64,000 bases of DNA from Timema cristinae. Taxonomy: Eukaryota; Arthropoda; Insecta; Phasmatodea; Timematidae. The position numbers were made by a program, and so were the translations under genes. The first letter of the stretch is position 1, and each line of letters starts with the position of its first letter. The notes below the pieces were generated by a model. That model was not told where the DNA came from. It did no database searches and worked only from the letters and a program-made list of their open reading frames with translations. Shown in pieces: positions 45,424 to 59,200 of the stretch. Location: the NCBI GenBank assembly GCA_039000515.1, contig JBCFYV010000024.1, positions 12,252,802-12,316,801 of the forward strand. The letters are read 5' to 3'.

Positions 45424-46183
45424 TAGATTATATAGAGAAAGAAGAAGACAAGGACTTCTACAGAGCCTTGTTAGAGAACAAAAGATGCAACATGGAGGTG
45501 TAGGAAGAAGATGAGTAATAGGACTGCTTGGAGGAAAGAAGTAGAGTACTGTAAGTTTATTTTGATTACTAAATGCAGATAACTTTTTCATTTGATTTCT
45601 GGTATATATACATGTTTTTAAAATAAAATTGTTTTACTCAAAAATGACTAACTGTATCAGAACAAATTTCGAAAGTGAATAAAAAGTCAAAATATTATGT
45701 ATATAGCTGAGAAATCCAAAATAAATTTAGACATCTGATTCAGTTTTTGGTTTTCAGGTGGCTTATACTTACCGATGAAAGAAGAAGCGGAATAAACTGA
45801 AGAACAACAACTTTGCTTCAAAAAACCATCCAAAATTTTATTTTACACCTTTTTATATTAGCTAGCATCGAAAGAGTAAAATTATATGTAAAGTTATTAA
45901 ACGTTCTCAAAACTACAATGGACTTACCATCTTTTGTTAATATAAACCCTTGACTTACATCCTTTCAAAAACTTATTAAGGCACTTACAGCGTTTTACAG
46001 AAAACTAAAGGATGGCACTTACTTCTTTTTCCATATAAATTTTGTTCCCTTTATACATATTCACAAAAAAAAACTTTGCATGTTTTGTAGAGGTATTTTG
46101 ATATACACATATTTTTTTCATAAAATTAATATAATCATCCAATATTTAAGAGACATTTATTGAATACTGAAAATTTTAGTTTG

Positions 46184-46214
46184 TGGCACTTACATCCTTT
46201 TCCATTTTTTGTAC
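46184..46214 (-). repeat. Right terminal inverted repeat
   Basis: Reverse complement of the left end, starting TGGCACTTACATCC and ending TTTTTTGTAC. Confidence 0.92.
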
Positions 46215-46219
46215 ACAAT

Positions 46220-47110
46220 TAATACAGCTAGGGTGGAGAAACATCAATTGCAAGTTTAAAACTGAGTGGAAAAGAAGGTAATTTTCCATGAGTTTGGCAC
46301 CCCCAACAGTAGTTAGTGTTTATATACTTTCTCTTCAGAACGACGGCAGTGTAATAGATTAAAAAAACACCCTAAACATTAGCTAAAAACTCTCAGTCCA
46401 GGTACAAAAATGACAAAATAAAAAAATAAAAAGTATAAACATAACAAATAATATATATATATTTATAACACACTTTTTTTATCATAATATTCACCACCAA
46501 TATTTTACATTATACAGAGCATAAAAAACAAAACTATTCTAAAAATTGTACACCTTAACATACAGAGCATACATGCGTAGTTATTTCTTGTCATCATCAC
46601 ATGATTAGAAAGTATCTTGCCACTTGCATTAAGTGTTCAGAGCGAAAAGTAATAATTATTTATCCATAGTTTGGTCCTTTCCATTTTAAATGATTATAAA
46701 AAGACGGATTTTAGCACACTTCAAAAGAGAAACAACGTTGGCTTTACTGTCTCTGAAGATGTGAACAACATATAACATAAAAACCAAAAGAAAAGTGCAT
46801 CAAGTCCACCGCTTCAAAGCTTTCAGAGAGCAAAAAATGTATTTACAACATTTCACATTTATGTAAACACTAAAACTACAAAAAATTAGTTATCTTGATT
46901 AAAAATTTTAATTTAATAATTGGCTCCTTTTCAACTTCACATTGGGTTGTTAAAAAATTTAAAAGGAAAAAAAAATTGTAATTGTTTTGAAAATGGTTCA
47001 CTTCCTTATTTTCAAAACTAAGCTAAACAAACGTTTTATTATCACATTTTCAGAACTGGACTTGACATTTTCATTGAATTATCTTAGATCCTGCTTCCAG
47101 ACTAAGCTTG
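46220..47110. other. UBAC2 3' flank, AT-rich
   Basis: A minus-strand AATAAA lies at 47035-47040, 73 nt past the UBAC2 stop. Nothing else was assigned. Confidence 0.5.
47035..47040 (-). promoter_or_regulatory. Candidate UBAC2 poly(A) signal
   Basis: The minus strand reads AATAAAACG about 70 nt after the stop codon. Confidence 0.5.
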
Positions 47111-47112
47111 AT

Positions 47113-47252
47113 TCAAGACTCGTGAAGAAGGAGGTTAGTAGCACTGAGAATGTCATTGTTTGAGCTGCGTAGGGCACTCAATACTCTATTACGCTCAAAT
47201 CCCATTTCTACTAAAGTTTGGACTTGTTCTTCTGACGGCTGATCATTCACAT
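47113..47252 (-). CDS. UBAC2: UBAC2 terminal exon: UBA domain and stop
   Basis: Acceptor TTTGACTTTACAG. The exon completes an Asp codon and encodes VNDQPSEEQVQTLVEMGFER, then a stop after LLLHES. The M-G-F loop and helical pattern are those of UBA domains, which bind ubiquitin. Confidence 0.95.
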
Positions 47253-50200
47253 CTGTAAAGTCAAAGGAAAATATGTTAATGACATTTTAACCAAAAGCCA
47301 CTTAAAATTAGGAATGAGACCCTTGAAACCTTAAGAATATTCGAGATTTGATGATTTGAGAACATTTTGGATTCAAACCTAAAATGCATAAAAAAAGTTT
47401 GGTTTTTTCAAGCGAAATTTGTTTTAAAGCTCTAATACTGCTTATTATAACTTAAAATTGAAATAAATTAATCAAACAAGGAATTTTCAAGGAAAAGAAA
47501 TAAAATTCCAAGTACCCAATTTTTGGAGTTTGGTAAAAATCTGCAAGTTGGATCCAAGAAGCTAGTAAACCCGACTTAAACTCAAATTTTTTAGTACTCA
47601 TACACCCTTAATGTCCATATTTAAGTAGTTTTGGAAATTGTTAAATAAAGTGTAAATAACCTGAAACTTATCCACCTTAAAAATGTAGATATTGGAAACC
47701 TAACCCACAATATACCAATTAAAAAGTATAATTTAGCTGTTGAGTCATTTCACTTGAGATCACTTGAACTTGCCTGCATTGTTCGGAACCCCGTTGTGTC
47801 TCCTATTCCTCAGGAACCCACCAAACATTGTTCCATTCTCATTAGGCCAGTAGTTGTCAGGTCCAACCAAGGTTTCAGCAAAACCTTGTCCTTGCTAAAC
47901 ACAACACAAATGGGAAAAAAAATCAATCAATGTAACGTCATGGAAAAGAGTGCAGGAATTCTGATACTAAAATTATAACAAGTTTAGAAGGAACTTAAAA
48001 AAAAAGGAGGAAGATAGATTTAGTTAAAATAGTATTTTAAAAATTCCTAATTTTGTAATAATTATTTAAGTTTACATCACGTATATTACAAACCGATAAA
48101 TGATTGTTGTTCATATATTCATTCATACATACTTGGTGTATGCGAATAAAGCACCCTCATGACACCCCTAAAAATATTTTTCTAGAATACGTTAAAATAT
48201 TTATTTTTACAACCATTAATTTTTCTGACATGTGGCCTGTCGTAACTTCATATGCCTTATAATCTAACTTAAGACTAGGACAGGCACAACAACCAGTCCC
48301 ACCACCAGTCACCAACGATACTTTTTTGACCATGCCAAGAATTGAACCCGGGACCATTAGTTCAATAGAAAGCCTTGCCACCGACTGATCTAAGGTGTCG
48401 GAACCATTAAAATATATTAATAAATTAATAAAACAATAAAAAATCAATAAATTAAAATGAAATAGAATTTAATAAAAAAGATGGCCTACCGTATCATTTT
48501 GTTATAAAAACAAAGGAGTAATTTTTCTATTATCAAGACTCTCCTCCAAGCTTTCTTATTGATAGCCCCTTTAAGAAAAACCTCTTTTCACTTTCTGAGC
48601 TATTTTGTTATATTTGGAAGATGGTAAAAAAAAGGTGGAGAGAAAGAACACAATATGGCTTTTAAAGTGAAAAGAACACGTTCACACTAAACATTGCTGC
48701 CACTGGATAATGAAGTAATGGCTGCCTTTTGTGGAAAATAGATTGTTACCGTAGGGGCTGTGGAGTCAGTGCACCAAACCTTCGACTCAGATTCAGACTC
48801 TTTCAGAAATGATTATAGTATATTAATTAGTAATAAAAAATCTACTGCAATATAACTTTCCACTAGAGATTACTTCATAGGAAGTTTCTTTTGGGAATGT
48901 GAATTTATATTTGAATATGTTTGTCAAACAAAATTACAAACATGTAGCTTAAAAGCATTAAAAGTAAGTAAAGATTTACTAAATGTTATAATATTATAAG
49001 TTTTTTTATTTTGAATTGGAGTCAGTAAATTTTTACCGACTCCACACAAAATTACTTTTGATTACGACTCCTCACACTGGTTACCGCCCAATTCCCCAAA
49101 CTAGGTTTAATTCTGTCAGAAATCATTGTGAGGGTGTGAGAAACGCTCAATGCAACTTCCTAAAAGAGACAGTCATAAAGGGATAAAAAAAAAGAAGAAA
49201 CTAGTTAAGAATAATAGGACACTTAGATATGGACATTTAAAGGAAAGAATAATATAAAGGACAAATACAGGAAATGGACATTGGATGTGAATGAATATAT
49301 AATTTGTAATAAATACATACAACAAAGTCTCGACTATTCGTACTCAAGTTATCTAGTTTGCGGATTATCCATGTATGGTTCTTTAAAATAATGTAGTAAA
49401 TAATAATTATATTTTTAAACTAGTACCTAACTTAACAGTGAGGCTGCACTGTATTTTTAGCTTACCTATATAAAACTTTTATATTATTTATTGTCTATGT
49501 TATTGTTATTATTATTATTAGCACAGTGTCTTACTACCCGTTTGGGTTATACGCACTTACGCTAATGTGTAATGGTAGGGTGATTGTGATATGAAACGGA
49601 GGACCTACAGTTTAACGTGGGATCCGAACCACGATGGAGGCCTGGCATTCCCCACATTCACAAGATGTCTTGTCAGAGGTGAAGGAAGGGTTTGGCAATC
49701 AGATAAATTCGTGCCGAGGCCGAGGATTGAGCCCCGGACCCCCAGCACAGAGGTCTGACACCTTACCCTTGGACCGCCAGGCCACCATCTATGTTATTGA
49801 TACAGTTAGTATGTTGACATCATAAGAAAAGTGATGCATGATTATCCATGATTTCCAATTATCTTTGCATTTTCCAGTACAGACTAACCTGGATAGTCGG
49901 GAGTTCACTGTATTCAAAATCTTAAAGTAGAGATGGGCCCTCTGTTTATTGGTAGTTCAGACCAAATATAATTATAGTATGAACTTCACAACTAGGCCCC
50001 ATACCAATAATCCTACACTTAACTGAATGTATGAATGGACTATAAGAAAGAATGTTAACATTTAGTTATTATTTGTATTATCTATAATTCTATCATATTT
50101 CTCTTTCCTATTATTCTATATTTCTATTTCATCTGAGGTTAATAATTGTTATTCCAAGATTAGGATTCGAATTCAATTCAAGATAAAAGTTAAATGAAGA

Positions 50201-53200
50201 TTCAAATTTGAAATATAGATTCATAAAATAGTGGATTTAAGCCATTCGGGCTATATGCTTATGTACTCATTACACTAATGATTTTAGAGATAAGGAAGGT
50301 TATATTTATAGGATGTGTAGCTACATTTGCATAGAGGAAGAGTGGAAAACCATTTTTGAAAAATACCTCAGTACACTCGACCGAGATTCAAACCTCAATC
50401 TCCCTGTTATCTGCAGTCTAGTCTACTGCAAGAGTAACACTTCAAACCATGCAGCCAAAAAAGCAGGTCAATTTTAGTTTAGTTAGTGTTATTTTTGTTG
50501 TTGGTTTTATGTTGGGAGAAAATATTATAATGAATTTATATCTATCCTATTTTAGACACTTTTTTCTTCCCCCAAAATGTCTAGCAAATTTTGGAGTTGA
50601 TAAATTTTCAAGACTAAGCTAATGTTTTTAATAGATACCAGGGCAATTAATCTTTGCTCTATTGTGTTTCTGATGATCTCAATGTTTACTACTTCTCTGG
50701 ATGTTGTTTGCGAAATTTGCAGCTGTGGTGAAGAAAGGGAAAAGGAGTTAAGAAGAATCCAACAAAGAGGGTAGCAAACAAACACCTTGCCATTGGAAGT
50801 TTAAGTCGGCAAATGAGTGAGCCCTTGTTGAATGGAGGTTGAAGAGCTGGAATAACACAAATAGCATAGCGCAGGACCATAATAAGTCCACCTTAGTGCA
50901 AAAACGAACTTTGTAATTCTTAAAATAATACCGATTTAACCGCTTCCTCTGACGATGGGTAAATGTTTTTCTCTCTCGGAACACTATGAAAATAGTCTGA
51001 TTTTCAAAAGCACGTTATTTGAAAACTAGAAACTCATGTTACTACAATGGCGGAAATTAAAATATTATAATTATATTTTCATTCTTACTGTTTAGTAATA
51101 AAGAAAAACTACAAAGTAATTCATAAGGAAATATTATTGGAAGTTTTCGATGAACTTTATATTTCACAAATCAAATAGGACATATTTCTACAATGCCAAA
51201 TTTTAGTAACTTTCAATCAATGTTGGTGGTCAAAAGTGGGCTTCCTATGGCGATTCGAGTTTTTTTCAAAGTAAAAAATATTACTTAATGCTTTTGTTGA
51301 TACAAAGATTTTTTTTAAATGTTAGTATTAAATATTTTTGGAACTTAATCGCGAATTTATATACTGTATGATTACTAAGATTACTTGACTAAAGTGAGCG
51401 GTGAGGGGGAGAATTAAGGTTACAGGCCACTGGCAAATATTGTCATATTTAATAAATCAAGTTATGATTACATAATGTCAAAACCTACATAAATTGAGTT
51501 AAATTTAAACATTTAATTCTAATGTAAATATCAGGTATAGAATGACAAAAATTAAAATAAATATATTTTTACAGTAAATATTTTGTTGGTGAGGATTCAC
51601 AATTATCAAAGGCAGATTTATTTTAAGTAAAGTGAAAGTTTTTGAAGCTTCATCACACTTGTAGCACCACTATAGAGAAACCAGCTCACCTGTGTGCGCA
51701 CATCCCGAGCCCTATTGAGTAACACCTGCTGTTCAAGTAGCTCTAATTGCTGTGCTCGCTGAATCTCAAGTGTTGCTCCAATAGCGCTCTCCTGTGGTGC
51801 TCCTGAACGGAGTAGCCATCCCAATGTGACATTGCTCAGTCGAGCCAACCACCGAGGCATGACAAACCATCGCCGTAAGTACAACACATTGTAGCGGTAC
51901 ATTAGACCCGCTGCCTGCAAACAAAACATAAATATTAGTTCAAATAAATAATATGGAAAGGGTGAACAATGAAGTTTTCACAGAGTATCTATTTTATTTA
52001 CTTTGGACTAAGCTAATAACTAAATAAGTAATACAGGCATAAGTACTCAGGCAAAGCTTTGCTTCAAACAAACAGAAAAAAAAAAAATCTCTTCATTGTA
52101 TTGCTTTCAACCTGATTTTTAATTTTTTCTAACCAATGTAAAATTTTAGCTTTGAGGTGCACAAGTTTGTGCACATAGGCTACTAATTTTAAAATTTCAG
52201 ACTTTTACGTACAGTAGATCAAGGGTGCAGAATATGTCCGAATGCACGAATGAGGTTCGGGGGAAATTAAAGCAGTCCTGGGGAAATTTGGGTCAAGAAA
52301 AAGTCCAACAACTTTGTTGACGTTTTTAGTACATTTTGACTATGACAGGTAGTTTCATTTGTTTGAAAAACAAAGGCTGATGACATTTAACACCCACACT
52401 ATCAGTATGTGCCATAGTGGGGCAGTGTTGGTGTAAGCACAAAGAGTTGCGGTGTCTAGGGGCTAAGATAATGTATCAGAGTTCTAGATAAGAAGTCACA
52501 GGTTGAGATAAAGGGTAAAGGAAAAATCTACTAAATCAACCTGGCTAATGGCATGATTGAGTGATGTGTCATCAGTCACCTACCTACCCTACCACGAGTG
52601 TTTGGTAGCTATGGCTGGCAGGGGGGGGAGGGTAGGGAAGGGTGAGCAATGTTTTGTTTTAGTTTGAATTCAGTCACCCGTTATTTCACAGCCTAGTAAC
52701 ACGGCGATGTATGCGCAGTTTATTTAAACTCGTGACATGCATATTGTAATAATTGTGTAGCCATGAAATTGTTGTTTTTAGTGGACCTATTAAGGTTTGT
52801 ATATTGTTCAATTGATAAATGTTTATAGAAAATTAGATGGTTTAGTGAAACAAATGTTTATTATGTTGACTTTTAAGAGCAAACAAGAAATCAATTGTGC
52901 TTATTGTGAATGGCGTGGCAAATGTGATAAACTCAGATATCACATATCAAATAAACATCCCAAGAAAAACTTAGAATTAAGGATCAAGGGAGTATTGCAA
53001 GTTTTGTAAAATGTAAATTATGTGATTAGGAAAAACTCATAGTCATAAATAGCAATAGTATTTCCCATAGTGTGGTTGATAGTGATATACCTTGCAGTAG
53101 TGGCGAGTCTACGAAAAAAAAAAACTGGTATCAATGAACCATTAATAACAATATGTATTGCATACAAGGAAATGGGAAGGGTGCCATTTCTGGGATACTT

Positions 53201-56200
53201 TATTTTTTATAAAGTAATACTATAAAAATAACTATCATTAAAAATATATTTAAATTTGAATTTTCCAAACTATGTAGTAGATAATAAACCTTAATAAGCA
53301 TCTATAAAATATTCAATGTTTTATTTTGACTACTATGGTTTTTGGGGATTTTTTTTTTATGAAAATGCTTTGCCCTGGGGAAATATTGGATCTCTGAACA
53401 TATTATGCACCCCTGCAATAGATATCGCGCAATCCTCATAACAGACAAACAATCTTTTTATATTATGACTATAGATTAATGTGCTAACAGAAACGTATGG
53501 ATTTAATGAATTTTGGTAGAAATAAAGTGGCAGAAAAACTCGAGGAGGAAAGAGGTAAAAAACATTATGTTTGCTGATGACTTGATGGTATGGAAGTAGA
53601 AGGAAGAGGAATTACAGGGGCAGCTGTAGGAATGGAATGAGTTGGTGAAAGAATGTGGGATGAAATGTAACATGGTGAAGTGTGAAGTGATGGTAATGAC
53701 AAGGAAGAGGGCAAGGCCTAATATAGCTGTAAGGTTGGATGGAGTAGAGTTGAAAAAAATACAGAACGTAAATATTTTGGAAGCATGATTGAGGAGAAAG
53801 GTGCAAGTAGAGAGGATCTAATGTGAAGAGGACAGCAGGGAGAGTTGTTCTATAGGTGTGTAAGGGACCTGCTATGGAGAAGAGAAGTGTCGTGGAAGTG
53901 TAAGGAAGTGTTGTACAGGGTTTACTTTGTACCCATTGTCACATATGCAGCAGAAACATGAACAATAAATGTAAGAGAGACTATGAAAGTGGAGGCCATG
54001 AGAATGAAGTTTGTGAGGAGCATGTTAGCTGGCATGAGGAGAAACAAGATTAGGAATGGGGAATGCAATGTGAGGAGCATGTTAGCTGTCAGAAGAGATA
54101 CAAGATTAAGAATGAAGTTATCCGGGGAAGAGTTGGGATACAGGGAGTACATGAGATAGTAGAGGAAGCATGACTGAGACAATATGGGCAAGTAATGAAG
54201 ATGGAAAGAGAGGATGCCAAAAAAATACTTGAAATGTAGTATGTAGGAAAATACCGCAAGGGAGGCCAAGAAAGAAATGGGAAGAGTAGATAACTGAAAG
54301 TGTGCAAGTGAGCGAAGACTAATGGAAGCAATTAAAGGAGGAATAATGGTGAAGTATCATTTTACTAAACTGACCAGACAACATGCTAGAAAAGTTAATG
54401 CTGATGATGTAATTTTACTTTACATCAATTACTGTTTCCAGCATGTGGTCTAGGTCAGTTTTTATTCACACCATATATTTTCCACTATCGACTTGCTTGG
54501 CCTGTCGTAGCTTCATATGCCTTATGATCTAACTTAAGGCTAAGACAGGCACAACATCCGATCCCTGGCTGTTGATTTATCAATGTGAAAGGGTAAACCC
54601 ATATTTTCATCAATGCTAAATTTTCAGCCATGCCGAGAATCAAACCCAGGACGCTTAACTCAGTAGGCAGACACGCAACCAACTGAACTAAGGTGTTGGA
54701 TGGGGAGATGGTCTACAGTTATGTACGAGACTTCTATGTAAAAGAAAAGTATTCTTGAAGTGTATCAGTTTATACACTTATGTACTAGTTACAATAATAG
54801 GTTAGGATGAAGAAGTTTGAATTTACTAACTAGGAAAAACCCACCCTCAGTACACCCGGCCGAGATTGAACCAGGATCTTCCTGTCATCGATGATCTAGT
54901 CTATTGCAAGAGTAGCGCCTAGACCATGTCCACCAAAGTGGGTTAGTGATGGAGTTAACATTTGTAGGGAAAATACCACAAGGGAGAACAATAGAGAGAG
55001 ATGAGAGAATCAGAAATGTGTGAATGAGAAGAGAAGAATGGAAGCAAATAAAGGAGGAAGAATGGTGGAAGAACATAAGTAGATAGAGGCATTTTCATAA
55101 ACTGACCCCACCCATAGGATACTTCATCATCATGATGATGATGATGATGATGAATCTGGGTAAAACCTGCACATTGATATTTTTTATATTATTACGTATT
55201 TTAAAGTTCATCAAAACTATATTCTAGGGGAAGGAGATTAGGAGAGTAACATTGAAAAATGAATATATATTTGCAATAAAGAGAAAAGTGGAAGTAAAAA
55301 CTACACCCCCAGTGCACTTGGCTGAGATTCGAACCTCAACGCTCTTGTGATTTAAACTATGGACCAACGGATGGGAATCTACACATTTATTATAAAACAC
55401 GGCAGGCCCACACACTTAAAAACAATACAAAATTATGAATACACGTCAAGCTATTGATTTTGGCTTCACTTCCATTTGAATTTCATACTGTGTTGCCAAC
55501 CATTGAGAATGACAAAGTTTATTTAGGGCCAGTTTCATAGTAAGACTTGGTACTTCTCAAGTGCGGCACTACACTAAATACAAGACGATACCTACCTAGA
55601 CCAGAATGGAATGGTTCAAGTTTAGGTAAGTGTTGTTTTCTATTTAAAGTGTGGCATACTAAGTTTGACTAGGAGACTGGCCCTTTGTCTACATTAAATA
55701 TAGACAAATAAGGAATAATCAGATAAATAAATACTGATATAGTTTTAAGGTTTGTTTTGGTATACAATTATAATGAAAGTATAAAGGTACATAATGCATA
55801 TTAATTAGAAAACATGACAAATCCCCATCATAGTATGGAGATATTTTGTTCATTCTCTTAGTGTAATGACTGCAACACAAGAAAAAAAAAAATTAAAATA
55901 TCTTCATAATTCCTATTGTTTTGTGTTTTTAGAGTGTACCAAGGCCTGCCATGTTGTCTACCATTCTATAGCTGTATATGATTACGATTTTAAAAGATGT
56001 ATAAAATAATTATTGATATCGAAGCAGTTATTAAAATCATGACAAAAAAATGAATTTCTCAGTATGTAAAGACATTAATAAAAAACACTATTATTTTCAT
56101 TGTGTCTATTAAATTATTGACACAAGGATTATTATATATACTTTTTTTTAGCACTGCGTCATACTACCTATCGGAGTTATACAATAATAATTATTACTAT

Positions 56201-59200
56201 ACTAAAACCAAAGGTATATTAACAAAATTGCGTGACTTGGAGATAAGACACCGGGTTGTATGCTCTTTTACTTTGTATTTAAAAATTGCAAATGACCTTA
56301 AACTTCCCCTGCGTTGTCTAGGTTATCAGGTGTGTTGACATAACCAGAGTATACTCACTATCCCACACAGTCCAGATATGGCGGCAGCAAGCGACGTGGA
56401 GCAGATCTGCAGTCCCAGCAGGTAGGTCAAAGTCTTGCCTGTGACAGGGATACCCAGGATGTAGGTGTGGGCCACCCGGGGGATGTCAAAGAAGAAACTC
56501 ACAAAAAGTGGGAAGATGAGACCATAGCTGAGAATAACAAGAGGGTTGATTTGTAAATGAAACATTTGAAAATATGTATAAATTTCCCAGTGTGATCAGT
56601 TACACATAAGCAAAGTATTGTGTAGATGAATAAAATAAAGAAAAATTTTATTGATTATTTTAAGTAATTATTGAAAATGCATAATTAAAAAAAAATTATT
56701 TGAGGTATTTAATGAGCACTTTCTGACCAATGATCATATCAGCACGTGATAAATTTTATGAGTGAGAGTGAAAGGACCAACCAATTTTGCCAGGAAAGGT
56801 ATTTTCACATACTTTCCAGGCTTTACATGCCACAATCAACACGGCTTTACTTCCCCTCCAAGTAAGTTGTGCTATGGATTTTCATTGTTCAAGAAAAATA
56901 TGTCAACCCCGGCTGGTTTGAACCCACAACACCGGGTCCTAAGGCAAACCCTTTACCCAAAGACCACTGAAGTCGACTGCATAAAATTAACAATGATAAA
57001 GTTTTGCTCATCAAAATTTTAACTTAAAAAAAAAAAATTGGTACAATTTATGTGTCAGCATTTTGACTATTGAAAAACCAATTAACTAATCTAGGAAAAC
57101 AGAATGAGTAGGGTGAATATCAAAGAAATACACAAACATTAATAAAGAGAAAAAGAAACTGTTTTGTGGATAAAATCATACTCAGTCAGACTACTGGTTT
57201 ATAGTTTGCCAAGTTATTTGACGGGCTGTAAACATTATGTTCATTTTTCAAGGACTAGTATGATAACTTGATGTCGAACAAAATTAATCTTTGTTATGGT
57301 TTAGTTAAATAGACTAATTTTAATACTTAAATCCACGAGTTTTGACAAATTTGTCACGTTGGTCCTCTATATTAACAAAATTTAATATATTTTAAAGAGA
57401 TATTTAAGGCTAATTTGTTCTTAAAAGAAATTCCTTGATTTATTCAAGTTATTATAGGAATAATTTAAATGTGATCCCATTTTTTAAGAGAGGGAGAGAG
57501 AGAAAAAAGGGTGGGTCCTTTTCTATTGTAGCACCCTCTTTTATAGAAGGGGATTTGGATTAGCTTTCCTTGATCAGAATCGGCTACTTAAGATGGATGA
57601 CTTATCCTGCCAGCTAATCCAGCAAATTAGTACACAACTATCACCTATAATGCCAAATGAAGAATAATACTCAGAATTCAACCACCAGTTGATATGTATG
57701 TAGCAAATGTTGTAAAAACTCACGGTCCAGGCGGGAGGTAGCCTCCCCCATGAAAATCAATGTCTAGTTGTTGGAGGGTAAGTATTACAGCCGTCTCGAG
57801 CAATGTTGCGATTGGTGCAAGTCACAAGTAAGTATGAGGCAAACTTGTGGGAGCCATACCTTCTTTCAAACACTCTGTACAAACACACACACTTTTGATA
57901 TAATTTTTCATTAAGAAATTCATATTATAAATAAGGTCAGACTTTTTTTTAGAAAAACTTTCATTAGTAAATAATTATTAGTAAAGAAGACCCACCTCTG
58001 AATTATGAAATAATAAATAACAAACATGAAGTAAAATTTAGCTTTAAATATTTTAGAACTGATACATTTTAAGCTTCACAAGGCTGAGTTGTTTGTAGTG
58101 CATGGAATAACAGAAGTTATCAGTGCCGAGATCAAACTGTACACCAGTGGTGTAACTAGAGTGAGACAGGTGAGGCACATCCCCTGGGCACCAAATACAT
58201 TAGCAATACTAACAAGAGTATCTTTTTTTACAACTAAACTTTGTTTTTATTATTTTGTAGCCAGTACTATGACAAGTAACCAGTTTGAATAATAATAAAA
58301 TAATTCAGATAAATTTTAAATAAGAATTTTCAAAGGGTGACATTTTTGTACTTGCTGTGGACACCATCACCCCTAGTTATACCTCTGTATACACACTTAA
58401 ATGGAATAATAATATAGTAAAGTTGTAAAATTAAGGTTAAAAAATGTACATAAAATTAGATAATGATGATGTTTTTATATTGCCAGCTAGAATATGAAAC
58501 CAAAATATTTTAAGTACGATAAAAAATAAATTTATTATTGCATACCAATTATTACAATCAGATGTGTTTCAAACATAGCGCAATAAATTGTGTGTTGAAT
58601 AGCTACATGCTTTTAACAATAAATAAATTAACCATTTAAAATAAAACCTCACATCACTAACACAGATGCAAGTAGGCTCATTTTAGATAAAGGAGATAAA
58701 CTCATTTGATATTCATTATGAATACAGGGTAGAAGAGTACCTAGATAAATGTATGTGTATTCACTTAAATTTACCACAATGCACTCAAGAGACATTTCTA
58801 GGTAACCATATTTTTCACCTACAGCCCATGCAACTTATATGGCAAGGCTGGTAAACATTTTTGAGAGAGCGTGCATATTATATAAATGATTCTCAGAGAA
58901 AACTTTCTCACTTGCCTACTTAATGGAATATTAAGAGCTTTCATTCTTTTATGATTGTTGTTGACTGTTTTTATGTCTGTACTACCCCTGGTTAGATCTA
59001 AGTTAGAATATGCTACTGTTCTTGTAATTTTCCATTACTTAACTGACTCTTAGGTTGAAAACGTTCAAAGAAAATTTGTCGCTGCGTGCTATGATAAATA
59101 CTTTAGTAACGGATTTATTATGATTATGACAGAATTCGAAACCTCTCAGGGTTCCAAACTCTCTTCTCACGTAGACTTTATTGTGATGCCCTTTTTGTTT

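Larger units (their letters stand above)
43422..46214 (+). mobile_element. DNA transposon with 31-bp TIRs and DUF7869-like protein
   Basis: The left end GTACAAAAAATGGAAAAGGA... (43422-43452) is repeated as its reverse complement at 46184-46214, with 30 of 31 positions equal. The motif GGATGTAAGTGCC and variants occur at 43439, 43515, 43607 and 43629 on the left. It occurs in reverse (GGCACTTACATCC) at about 45920, 45951, 45980, 46014 and 46188 on the right. Between the ends lies one protein-coding region on the plus strand. The target-site duplication is unclear: similarity continues a few bases outward (AATTGAG / AATTGTG). Confidence 0.9.

Noticed and set aside
50552..50984. Three overlapping minus-strand ORFs
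   Set aside because: Mutually overlapping in different frames, inside a UBAC2 intron, with no family signature or phase-compatible splice sites.
53612..54331. Minus-strand ORFs up to 115 codons
   Set aside because: They are antisense to the plus-strand LINE RT, whose FADD and thumb motifs are clear.
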